Assembly: GCA_037179385.1 (NCBI GenBank)
Contig: CM074196.1
Location: 34,124,486-34,188,485 of the forward strand
Source of the DNA: Holothuria scabra
Lineage: Eukaryota > Echinodermata > Holothuroidea > Aspidochirotida > Holothuriidae
Reading direction: 5' to 3'
DNA length: 64,000 nucleotides
The notes under the pieces are model-generated. The model had not been told where the DNA came from. It did not search any database and saw only the letters and a list, made by a program, of their open reading frames with translations. Both the position numbers and the translations under genes were made by a program. The number at the start of each line of letters is the position of its first letter. Position 1 is the stretch's first letter. Positions 26,051 through 39,800 of this stretch are shown one piece after another.

Positions 26051-28503
26051 ACCTTTAAAGCTCTTCACTCGGAAACGTGACCTTATATTCAAAGAGTTAT
26101 GTAAAAGTGATACATAGATATCTCGTTTTGATTTTACCACCAACTGATTACAAAAAAGGTTCTACTTTACGATTTTAAAATTTTCACTCACAAATTTACC
26201 CCTTAAATAGCCAGGGAACAAGTGTTTGTACCACGTGACCACAACAAACACAATGGCAATTGTCAATATTCTTCAACTTTGAAATATGATATCCTCAAAA
26301 ATGGACATCGCAACTATGTGATTTAACTTCAAAAACATTATTTCACTGATAAGTGATAACATAGGCTAAATTTTATTATGTTAATGATTCGTTTTCCGTA
26401 TTCAGTTTCGAGATATTTATATTTTGGTTCGAAAGCAGCAATTTGGAGTTCCTACGAAATATTTAGGATAAGCCACCCGTCACTTAATATATTTAACGTA
26501 CACCGGTAAATTTCAAATTATACTCAGTTCAAATAGTTAATGGAGATTTTCTCCTTGACGTTCAATCACTTTTTATCGTTTTCAAAACAATTTTAATAGA
26601 CAGCAGGCATGACATAAAAAGGCTGAAACTAGCAGGCAAAACTTTACACGTTATATGTACGGGCACCTTTAAAGCTCTTCACTCGGAAACGTGACCTTAT
26701 ATTCAAAGAGTTATGTAAAAGTGATACATAGATATCTCGTTTTGATTTTACCACCAACTGATTACAAAAAGGTTCTACTTTACGATTTTAAAATTTTCAC
26801 TCACAAATTCACCTCTTAAATAGCCAGCCGACAAGTGTTTGTACCACGTGACCATAACAAAATTAATGTCAATTTTTAATATTCTTCAACTTTGAAATAT
26901 GATATCCTCAAAAATGGACATCGCAACTATGTGATTTAACTTCAAAAACATTATTTCACTGAAAAGTGATAACATAGGCTAAATTTTATTAGGTTCATTA
27001 TTCGTTTTCCGTATTCAGTATCGAGATATTTATATTTTGGCTCGAAAAGATCAATTTGGAGTTCCTACCAAATATTTAGGGTAAGTCACGCATCACTTAA
27101 TATATTTAACCTACACCGGTAAATTTCAAATTATTCACAGTTGTAATAGTTAATGCAGATGCTCTCCTTGACATTCAATCACTTTTTATCGTTTTCAAAA
27201 CAATTTTAATAGCCAGCAGGCATGACATAACAAGGCTGAAACTAGCAGGCAAAACTTTACACGTTATATGTACGGGCACCTTTAAAGCTCTTCACTCGGA
27301 AACGTGACCTTATATTCAAAGAGTTATGTAAAAGTGATACATAGATATCTCGTTTTGATTTTACCACCAACTGATTACAAAAAGGTTCTACTTTACGATT
27401 TTAAAATTTTCACTCACAAATTTACCCCTTAAATAGCCAGGGAACAAGTGTTTGTACCACGTGACCACAACAAACACAATGGCAATTGTCAATATTCTTC
27501 AACTTTGAAATATGATATCCTCAAAAATGGACATCGCAACTATGTGATTTAACTTCAAAAACATTATTTCACTGATAAGTGATAACATAGGCTAAATTTT
27601 ATTATGTTAATGATTCGTTTTCCGTATTCAGTTTCGAGATATTTATATTTTGGTTCGAAAGCAGCAATTTGGAGTTCCTACGAAATATTTAGGATAAGCC
27701 ACCCGTCACTTAATATATTTAACGTACACCGGTAAATTTCAAATTATACTCAGTTCAAATAGTTAATGGAGATTTTCTCCTTGACGTTCAATCACTTTTT
27801 ATCGTTTTCAAAACAATTTTAATAGACAGCAGGCATGACATAAAAAGGCTGAAACTAGCAGGCAAAACTTTACACGTTATATGTACGGGCACCTTTAAAG
27901 CTCTTCACTCGGAAACGTGACCTTATATTCAAAGAGTTATGTAAAAGTGATACATAGATATCTCGTTTTGATTTTACCACCAACTGATTACAAAAAGGTT
28001 CTACTTTACGATTTTAAAATTTTCACTCACAAATTCACCTCTTAAATAGCCAGCCGACAAGTGTTTGTACCACGTGACCATAACAAAATTAATGTCAATT
28101 TTTAATATTCTTCAACTTTGAAATATGATATCCTCAAAAATGGACATCGCAACTATGTGATTTAACTTCAAAAACATTATTTCACTGAAAAGTGATAACA
28201 TAGGCTAAATTTTATTAGGTTCATTATTCGTTTTCCGTATTCAGTATCGAGATATTTATATTTTGGCTCGAAAAGATCAATTTGGAGTTCCTACCAAATA
28301 TTTAGGGTAAGTCACGCATCACTTAATATATTTAACCTACACCGGTAAATTTCAAATTATTCACAGTTGTAATAGTTAATGCAGATGCTCTCCTTGACAT
28401 TCAATCACTTTTTATCGTTTTCAAAACAATTTTAATAGCCAGCAGGCATGACATAACAAGGCTGAAACTAGCAGGCAAAACTTTACACGTTATATGTACG
28501 GGC
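26051..28503 (+). repeat. Dimeric higher-order repeat, two copies (1226 bp)
   Basis: The monomer pair 26051-27277 recurs almost unchanged at 27278-28503. Its first monomer reads AGCCAGGGAACAAGTG, its second ATTCACCTCTTAAATAGCC and AATTAATGTCAATT, and these variants alternate A-B-A-B. Confidence 0.85.
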
Positions 28504-31500
28504 ACCTTTAAAGCTCTTCACTCGGAAACGTGACCTTATATTCAAAGAGTTATGTAAAAGTGATACATAGATATCTCGTTTTGATTTTACCACCAACTGA
28601 TTACAAAAAGGTTCTACTTTCCGATTTTAAATTTTTCGCTCACAAATTTACCCCTTAAATAGTCAGCCGACAAGTGTTTGTACCACGTGACCACAACAAA
28701 AACAATGGCAAATTTTAATATCCTTCAACTTTGAAATATGATATCCTCAAAAATGGACATCGCAACTATGTGATTTAACTTCAAAAACATTATTTCACTG
28801 ATAAGTGATAACATAGGCTCAATTTTATTATGTTAATGATTCGTTTTCCGTATTCAGTTTCGAGATATTTATATTTTGGTTCGAAATGAGCAATCTGGAG
28901 TTCCTACGAAATATTTAGGGTAAGTCACGCATCACTTAATATATTTAACGTACACCGGTAAATTTCAAATTATACACAGTTGCAATAGTTACTGCAGATA
29001 CTCTCCTTGACATTCAATCACTTTTATGGTTTTCAAAACAATTTTAATAGGCAGCTGCCATGACATTAAAGAGGCTGAAACTAGCAGGCAAAACTTTACA
29101 CGTTATATGTAAGTGCACCTCCAAAGCTCTTCACTCGGAAACGTGACCTTATATTCAAAGAGTTATGTAAAAGTGATACATAGATATCTCGTTTTGATTT
29201 TACCACCAACTGTTTACAAAAAGGTTCTACTTTACGATTTTAATTTTTTCGTTCACAAATTTACCCCTTAAATAGTCAGCCGACAAGTGTTTGTATCACG
29301 TGACCACAACAAAAACAATGGCAAATTTTAATATCCTTCAACTTTGAAATATGATATCCTCAAAAATGAACATCGCAACTATGTGATTTAACTTCAAAAA
29401 CATTATTTCACTGAAAAGTGATTCCATAGGCTCAATTTTATTAGGTTCATTATTCGTTTTCCGTATTCAGTATCGAGATATTTATATTTTGGCTCGAAAA
29501 GATCAATTTGGAGTTCCTACCAAATATTTAGGGTAAGTCACGCATCACTTAATATATTTAACCTACACCCGTAAATTTCAAATTATTCACAGTTGTAATA
29601 GTTAATGCAGATGCTCTCCTTGACATTCAATCACTTTTTATCGTTTTCAAAACAATTTTAATAGCCAGCAGGCATGACATAAAAAGGCTGAAACTAGCAG
29701 GCAAAACTTTACACGTTATATGTACGGGCACCTTTAAAGCTCTTCACTCGGAAACGTGACCTTATATTCAAAGAGTTATGTAAAAGTGATACATAGATAT
29801 CTCGTTTTGATTTTACCACCAACTGATTACAAAAAGGTTCTACTTTCCGATTTTAAATTTTTCGCTCACAAATTTACCCCTTAAATAGTCAGCCGACAAG
29901 TGTTTGTACCACGTGACCACAACAAAAACAATGGCAAATTTTAATATCCTTCAACTTTGAAATATGATATCCTCAAAAATGGACATCGCAACTATGTGAT
30001 TTAACTTCAAAAACATTATTTCACTGAAAAGTGATAACATAGGCTAAATTTTATTAGGTTCATTATTCGTTTTCCGTATTCAGTATCGAGATATTTACAT
30101 TTTGGCTCGAAAAGATCAATTTGGAGTTCCTACCAAATATTTAGGGTAAGTCACGCATCACTTAATATATTTAACCTACACCGGTAAATTTCAAATTATA
30201 CACAGTTGCAATAGTTACTGCAGATACTCTCCTTGACATTCAATCACTTTTATGGTTTTCAAAACAACTTTAATAGGCAGCTGTCATGACATTAAAGAGG
30301 CTGAAACTAGCAGGCAAAACTTTACACGTTATATGTAAGTTCACCTCCAAAGCTCTTCACTCGGAAACGTGACCTTATATTCAAAGAGTTATGTAAAAGT
30401 GATACATAGATATCTCGTTTTGATTTTACCACCAACTGTTTACAAAAAGGTTCTACTTTACGATTTTAATTTTTTCGTTCACAAATTTACCCCTTAAATA
30501 GTCAGCCGACAAGTGTTTGTACCACGTGACCACAACAAAAACAATGGCAAATTTTAACATCCTTCAACTTTGAAATATGATATCCTCAAAAATGAACATC
30601 GCAACTATGTGATTTAACTTCAAAAACATTATTTCACTGAAAAGTGATTGCATAGGCTAAATTTTATTAGGTTCATTATTCGTTTTCCGTATTCAGTATC
30701 GAGATATTTATATTTTGGTTCGAAAAGATCAATTTGGAGTTCCTACGAAATATTTAGGGTAAGTCACGCATCACTTAATATATTTAACCTACACCCGTAA
30801 ATTTCAAATTATTCACAGTTGTAATAGTTAATGCAGATGCTCTCCTTGACATTCAATCACTTTTTATCGCTTTCAAAACAATTTTAATAGCCAGCAGGCA
30901 TGACATAACAAGGCTGAAACTAGCAGGCAAAACTTTACACGTTATATGTACGGGCACCTTTAAAGCTCTTCACTCGGAAACGTGACCTTATATTCAAATA
31001 GTAATGTAAAAGTGATACATAGATATCTCGTTTTGATTTTACCACCAACTGATTACAAAAAGGTTCTACTTTACGATTTTAAAATTTTCACTCACAAATT
31101 CACCTCTTAAATAGCCAGCCGACAAGTGTTTGTACCACGTGACCATAACAAAATTAATGTCAATTTTTAATATTCTTCAACTTTGAAATATGATATCCTC
31201 AAAAATGGACATCGCAACTATGTGATTTAACTTCAAAAACATTATTTCACTGAAAAGTGATAACATAGGCTAAATTTTATTAGGTTCATTATTCGTTTTC
31301 CGTATTCAGTATCGAGATATTTATATTTTGGCTCGAAAAGATCAATTTGGAGTTCCTACGAAATATTTAGGGTAAGTCACGCATCACTTAATATATTTAA
31401 CCTACACCCGTAAATTTCAAATTATTCACAGTTGTAATAGTTAATGCAGATACTCTCCTTGACATTCAATCACTTTTTATCGTTTTCAAAACAATTTTAA

Positions 31501-33989
31501 TAGCCAGCAGGCATGACATAAAAAGGCTGAAACTAGCAGGCAAAACTTTACACGTTATATGTACGGGCACCTTTAAAGCTCTTCACTCGGAAACGTGACC
31601 TTATATTCAAAGAGTTATGTAAAAGTGATACATAGATATCTCGTTTTGATTTTACCACCAACTGATTACAAAAAGGTTCTACTTTCCGATTTTAAATTTT
31701 TCGCTCACAAATTTACCCCTTAAATAGTCAGCCGACAAGTGTTTGTACCACGTGACCACAACAAAAACAATGGAAATTTTTTAATATTCTTCAACTTTGA
31801 AATATGATATCCTCAAAAATGGACATCGCAACTATGTGATTTAACTTCAAAAACATTATTTCACTGATAAGTGATAACATAGGCTAAATTTTATTAGGTT
31901 AATGATTCGTTTTCCGTATTCAGTTTCGAGATATTTATATTTTGGTTCGAAATGAGCAATCTGGAGTTCCTACCAAATATTTAGGGTAAGTCACGCATCA
32001 CTTAATATATTTAACCTACACCGGTAAATTTCAAATTATACACAGTTGTAATAGTTAATGCAGATACTCTCCTTGACATTCAATCACTTTTTATCGCTTT
32101 CAAAACAATTTTAATAGCCAGCAGGCATGACATAAAAAGGCTGAAACTAGCAGACAAAACTTTACACGTTATATGTACGGGCACCTTTAAAGCTCTTCAC
32201 TCGGAAACGTGACCTTATATTCAAAGAGTTATGTAAAAGTGATACATAGATATCTCGTTTTGATTTTACCACCAACTGATTACAAAAAGGTTCTACTTTA
32301 CGATTTTAATTTTTTCGCTCACAAGTTTACCCCTTAAATAGTCAGCCGACAAGTGTTTGTACCACGTGACCACAACAAAAACAATGGCAAATTTTAATAT
32401 CCATCAACTTTGAAATATGATATCCTCAAAAATGGACATCGCAACTATGTGATTTAACCTCAAAAACATTATTTCACTGATATGTGATAACATTGGCTAA
32501 ATTTTATTAGGTTAATGATTCGTTTTCCGTATTCAGTTTCGAGATATTTATATTTTGGTTCGAAATGAGCAATCTGGAGTTCCTACGAAATATTTAGGGT
32601 AAGTCACGCATCACTTAATATATTTAACCTACACCCGTAAATTTCAAATTATTCACAGTTGTAATAGTTAATGCAGATGCTCTCCTTGACATTCAATCAC
32701 TTTTTATCGTTTTCAAAACAATTTTAATAGCCAGCAGGCATGACATAAAAAGGCTGAAACTAGCAGGCAAAACTTTACACGTTATATGTACGGGCACCTT
32801 TAAAGCTCTTCACTCGGAAAGGTGACCTTATATTCAAAGAGTTATGTAAAAGTGATACATAGATATCTCGTTTTGATTTTACCACCAACTGATTAAAAAA
32901 AGGTTCTACCTTACGATTTTTAATTTTTTCGTTCACAAATTTACCCCTTAAATAGTCAGCCGACAAGTGTTTGTACCACGTGACCACAACAAAAACAATG
33001 GCAAATTTTAACATCCTTCAACTTTGAAATATGATATCCTCAAAAATGAACATCGCAACAATGTGATTTAACTTCAAAAACATTATTTCACTGGTAATTG
33101 ATAACATAGGCTAAATTTTATTAGGTTAATGATTCGTTTTCCGTATTCAGTTTCGAGATATTTATATTTTGGTTCGAAATGAGCAATCTGGAGTTCCTAC
33201 GAAATATTTAGGGTAAGTCACGCATCACTTAATATATTTTACCTACACCGGAAAATTTCAAATTATACACAGTTGTAATAGTTAATGCAGATACTCTCCT
33301 TGACATTCAATCACTTTTTATCGTTTTCAAAACAATTTTAATAGCCAGCAGGCATGACATAAAAAGGCTGAAACTAGCAGGCAAAACTTTACACGTTATA
33401 TGTACGGGCACCTTTAAAGCTCTTCACTCGGAAACGTGACCTTATATTCAAAGAGTTATGTAAAAGTGATACAAAGATATATCGTTTTGATTTTACCACC
33501 AACTGATTACAAAAAGGTTCTACTTTACGATTTTAAATTTTTCGCTCACAAGTTTACCCCTTAAATAGTCAGCCGACAAGTGTTTGTACCACGTGACCAC
33601 AACAAAAACAATGGCAATTTTTTAATATTCTTCAACTTTGAAATATGATATCCTCAAAAATGGACATAAAACTATGAGATTTAACCTCAGAAACATTATT
33701 TCACTGATAAGTGATAACATAGGCTAAATTTTATTAGGTTAATGATTCGTTTTCCGTATTCAGTTTCGAGATATTTATATTTTGGTTCGAAATGAGCAAT
33801 CTGGAGTTCCTACGAAATATTTAGGGTAAGTCACGCATCACTTAATATATTTAACCTACACCGGTAAATTTCAAATTATACACAGTTGTAATAGTTAATG
33901 CAGATACTCTCCTTGACATTCAATCACTTTTTATCGTTTTCAAAACAATTTTAATAGCCAGCAGGCATGACATAAAAAGGCTGAAACTA

Positions 33990-36900
33990 GCAGACAAAAC
34001 TTTACACGTTATATGTACGGGCACCTTTAAAGCTCTTCACTCGGAAACGTGACCTTATATTCAAAGAGTTATGTAAAAGTGATACATAGATATCTCGTTT
34101 TGATTTTACCACCAACTGATTACAAAAAGGTTCTACTTTACGATTTTAATTTTTTCGCTCACAAGTTTACCCCTTAAATAGTCAGCCGACAAGTGTTTGT
34201 ACCACGTGACCACAACAAACACAATGGCAAATTTTAATATCCATCAACTTTGAAATATGATATCCTCAAAAATGGACATCGCAACTATGTGATTTAACCT
34301 CAAAAACATTATTTCACTGATATGTGATAACATTGGCTAAATTTTATTAGGTTAATGATTCGTTTTCCGTATTCAGTTTCGAGATATTTATATTTTGGTT
34401 CGAAATGAGCAATCTGGAGTTCCTACGAAATATTTAGGGTAAGTCACGCATCCCTTAATATATTTAACCTACACCGGTAAATTTCAAATTATACACAGTT
34501 GTAATAGTTAATGCAGATACTCTCCTTGACATTCAATCACTTTTTATCGTTTTCAAAACAATTTTAATAGCCAGCAGGCATGACATAAAAAGGCTGAAAC
34601 TAGCAGGCAAAACTTTACACGTTATATGTACGGGCACCTTTAAAGCTCTTCACTCGGAAAGGTGACCTTATATTCAAAGAGTTATGTAAAAGTGATACAT
34701 AGATATCTCGTTTTGATTTTACCACCAACTGATTACAAAAAGGTTCTACTTTACGATTTTAATTTTTTCGTTCACAAGTTTACCCCTTAAATAGTCAGCC
34801 GACAAGTGTTTGTACCACGTGACCACAACAAAAACAATGGCAAATTTTAATATCCATCAACTTTGAAATATGATATCCTCAAAAATGGACATCGCAACTA
34901 TGTGATTTAACCTCAAAAACATTATTTCACTGATAAGTGATAACATAGGCTAAATTTTATTAGGTTAATGATTCGTTTTCCGTATTCAGTTTCGAGATAT
35001 TTATATTTTGGTTCGAAATGAGCAATCTGGAGTTCCTACGAAATATTTAGGGTAAGTCACGCATCACTTAATATATTTAACCTACACCCGTAAATTTCAA
35101 ATTATACACAGTTGTAATAGTTAATGCAGATACTCTCCTTGACATTCAATCACTTTATATCGTTTTCAAAACAATTTTAATAGCCAGCAGGCATGACATA
35201 AAAAGGCTGAAACTAGCAGGCAAAACTTTACACGTTATATGTACGGGCACCTTTAAAGCTCTTCACTCGGAAACGTGACCTTAATTCAAAGAGTTATGTA
35301 AAAGTGATACATAGATATCTCGTTTTGATTTTACCACCAACTGATTACAAAAAGGTTCTACTTTACGATTTTAAATTTTTCGCTCACAAATTTACCCCTT
35401 AAATAGTCAGCCGACAAGTGTTTGTACCACGTGACCACAACAAACACAATGGCAAATTTTAATATCCTTCAACTTTCAAATATGATATCCTCAAAAATGG
35501 ACATCGCAACTATGTGATTTAACTTCAAAAACATTATTTAATTAAAAAGTGATTGCATAGGCTAAATTTTATTAGGTTCATTATTCGTTTTCCGAATTCA
35601 GTTTCGAGATATTTATATTTTGGTTCGAAATGAGCAATCTGGAGTTCCTACGAAATATTTAGGGTAAGTCACGCATCACTTAATATATTTTACCTACACC
35701 GGTAAATTTCAAATTATACACAGTTGTAATAGTTAATGCAGATACTCTCCTTGACATTCAATCACTTTTTATCGCTTTCAAAACAATTTTAATAGCCAGC
35801 AGGCATGACATATAAAGGCTGAAACTAGCAGGCAAAACTTAACACGTTATATGTACGGGCACCTTTAAAGCTCTTCACTCGGAAACGTGACCTTATATTC
35901 AAAGAGTTATGTAAAAGTGATACATAGATATCGCGTTTTGATTTTACCACCAACTGATTACAAAAAGGTTCTACTTTACGATTTTAATTTTTTCGCTCAC
36001 AAATTTACCCCTTAAATAGTCAGCCGACAAGTGTTTGTACCACGTGACCACAACAAAAACAATGGCAAATTTTAATATCCTTCAACCTTGAAATATGATA
36101 TCCTCAAAAATGGACATCGCAACTATGTGATTTAACTTCAAAAACATTATTTAATTAAAAAGTGATTGCATAGGCTAAATTTTATTAGGTTCATTATTCG
36201 TTTTCCGTATTCAGTATCGAGATATTTATATTTTGGCTCGAAAAGATCAATTTGGAGTTCCTACCAAATATTTAGGGTAAGTCACGCATCACTTAATATA
36301 TTTAACCTACACCGGTAAATTTCAAATTATTCACAGTTGTAATAGTTAATGCAGATACTCTCCTTGACATTCAATCACTTTTTATCGCTTTCAAAACAAT
36401 TTTAATAGCCAGCAGGCATGACATAAAAAGGCTGAAACTAGCAGACAAAACTTTACACGTTATATGTACGGGCACCTTTAAAGCTCTTCACTCGGAAACG
36501 TGACCTTATATTCAAAGAGTTATGTAAAAGTGATACATAGATATCTCGTTTTGATTTTACCACCAACTGATTACAAAAAGGTTCTACTTTACGATTTTAA
36601 TTTTTTCGCTCACAAGTTTACCCCTTAAATAGTCAGCCGACAAGTGTTTGTACCACGTGACCACAACAAACACAATGGCAAATTTTAATATCCATCAACT
36701 TTGAAATATGATATCCTCAAAAATGGACATCGCAACTATGTGATTTAACCTCAAAAACATTATTTCACTGATATGTGATAACATTGGCTAAATTTTATTA
36801 GGTTAATGATTCGTTTTCCGTATTCAGTTTCGAGATATTTATATTTTTGGTTCGAAATGAGCAATCTGGAGTTCCTACGAAATATTTAGGGTAAGTCACG

Positions 36901-39800
36901 CATCCCTTAATATATTTAACCTACACCGGTAAATTTCAAATTATACACAGTTGTAATAGTTAATGCAGATACTCTCCTTGACATTCAATCACTTTTTATC
37001 GTTTTCAAAACAATTTTAATAGCCAGCAGGCATGACATAAAAAGGCTGAAACTAGCAGGCAAAACTTTACACGTTATATGTACGGGCACCTTTAAAGCTC
37101 TTCACTCGGAAACGTGACCTTATATTCAAAGAGTTATGTAAAAGTGATACATAGATATCTCGTTTTGATTTTACCACCAACTGATTACAAAAAGGTTCTA
37201 CTTTACGATTTTAATTTTTTCGTTCACAAATTTACCCCTTAAATAGTCAGCCGACAAGTGTTTGTACCACGTGACCACAACAAAAACAATGGCAAATTTT
37301 AATATCCATCAACTTTGAAATATGATATCCTCAAAAATGGACATCGCAACTATGTGATTTAACCTCAAAAACATTATTTCACTGATAAGTGATAACATAG
37401 GCTAAATTTTATTAGGTTAATGATTCGTTTTCCGTATTCAGTTTCGAGATATTTATATTTTGGTTCGAAATGAGCAATCTGGAGTTCCTACGAAATATTT
37501 AGGGTAAGTCACGCATCACTTAATATATTTAACCTACACCCGTAAATTTCAAATTATACACAGTTGTAATAGTTAATGCAGATACTCTCCTTGACATTCA
37601 ATCACTTTATATCGTTTTCAAAACAATTTTAATAGCCAGCAGGCATGACATAAAAAGGCTGAAACTAGCAGGCAAAACTTTACACGTTATATGTACGGGC
37701 ACCTTTAAAGCTCTTCACTCGGAAACGTGACCTTAATTCAAAGAGTTATGTAAAAGTGATACATAGATATCTCGTTTTGATTTTACCACCAACTGATTAC
37801 AAAAAGGTTCTACTTTACGATTTTAATTTTTTCGCTCACAAATTTACCCCTTAAATAGTCAGCCGACAAGTGTTTGTACCACGTGACCACAACAAACACA
37901 ATGGCAAATTTTAATATCCTTCAACTTTCAAATATGATATCCTCAAAAATGGACATCGCAACTATGTGATTTAACTTCAAAAACATTATTTAATTAAAAA
38001 GTGATTGCATAGGCTAAATTTTATTAGGTTCATTATTCGTTTTCCGTATTCAGTATCGAGATATTTGTATTTTGGCTCGAAAAGATCAATTTGGAGTTCC
38101 TACCAAATATTTAGGGTAAGTCACGCATCACTTAATATATTTAACCTACACCGGTAAATTTCAAATTATTCACAGTTGTAATAGTTAATGCAGATACTCT
38201 CCTTGACATTCAATCACTTTTTATCGTTTTCAAAACAATTTTAATAGCCAGCAGGCATGACATAAAAAGGCTGAAACTAGCAGACAAAACTTTACACGTT
38301 ATATGTACGGGCACCTTTAAAGCTCTTCACTCGGAAACGTGACCTTATATTCAAAGAGTTATGTAAAAGTGATACATAGATATCTCGTTTTGATTTTACC
38401 ACCAACTGATTACAAAAAGGTTCTACTTTACGATTTTAATTTTTTCGCTCACAAGTTTACCCCTTAAATAGTCAGCCGACAAGTGTTTGTACCACGTGAC
38501 CACAACAGACACAATGGCAAATTTTAATATCCATCAACTTTGAAATATGATATCCTCAAAAATGGACATCGCAACTATGTGATTTAACCTCAAAAACATT
38601 ATTTCACTGATATGTGATAACATTGGCTAAATTTTATTAGGTTAATGATTCGTTTTCCGTATTCAGTTTCGAGATATTTATATTTTGGTTCGAAATGAGC
38701 AATCTGGAGTTCCTACGAAATATTTAGGGTAAGTCACGCATCCCTTAATATATTTAACCTACACCGGTAAATTTCAAATTATACACAGTTGTAATAGTTA
38801 ATGCAGATACTCTCCTTGACATTCAATCACTTTTTATCGTTTTCAAAACAATTTTAATAGCCAGCAGGCATGACATAAAAAGGCTGAAACTAGCAGGCAA
38901 AACTTTACACGTTATATGTACGGGCACCTTTAAAGCTCTTCACTCGGAAACGTGACCTTATATTCAAAGAGTTATGTAAAAGTGATACATAGATATCTCG
39001 TTTTGATTTTACCACCAACTGATTACAAAAAGGTTCTACTTTACGATTTTAATTTTTTCGTTCACAAATTTACCCCTTAAATAGTCAGCCGACAAGTGTT
39101 TGTACCACGTGACCACAACAAAAACAATGGCAAATTTTAATATCCATCAACTTTGAAATATGATATCCTCAAAAATGGACATCGCAACTATGTGATTTAA
39201 CCTCAAAAACATTATTTCACTGATAAGTGATAACATAGGCTAAATTTTATTAGGTTAATGATTCGTTTTCCGTATTCAGTTTCGAGATATTTATATTTTG
39301 GTTCGAAATGAGCAATCTGGAGTTCCTACGAAATATTTAGGGTAAGTCACGCATCACTTAATATATTTAACCTACACCCGTAAATTTCAAATTATACACA
39401 GTTGTAATAGTTAATGCAGATACTCTCCTTGACATTCAATCACTTTATATCGTTTTCAAAACAATTTTAATAGCCAGCAGGCATGACATAAAAAGGCTGA
39501 AACTAGCAGGCAAAACTTTACACGTTATATGTACGGGCACCTTTAAAGCTCTTCACTCGGAAACGTGACCTTAATTCAAAGAGTTATGTAAAAGTGATAC
39601 ATAGATATCTCGTTTTGATTTTACCACCAACTGATTACAAAAAGGTTCTACTTTACGATTTTAATTTTTTCGCTCACAAATTTACCCCTTAAATAGTCAG
39701 CCGACAAGTGTTTGTACCACGTGACCACAACAAACACAATGGCAAATTTTAATATCCTTCAACTTTCAAATATGATATCCTCAAAAATGGACATCGCAAC
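33990..39800 (+). repeat. Three-monomer higher-order repeat, three copies
   Basis: A block of about 1.5 kb marked in order by GCAGACAAAACTTTAC, CCATCAACTTTG with GATATGTGATAACATTGG, and CCTTAATTCAAAG starts near 33990, 36440 and 38280. One extra monomer sits between the first two copies. The third copy breaks off near 39790, where a different monomer half takes over, as expected for unequal exchange. Confidence 0.75.

Noticed and set aside
32775..33014. 79-codon frame in the satellite
   Set aside because: The frame is not kept in neighbouring monomers.
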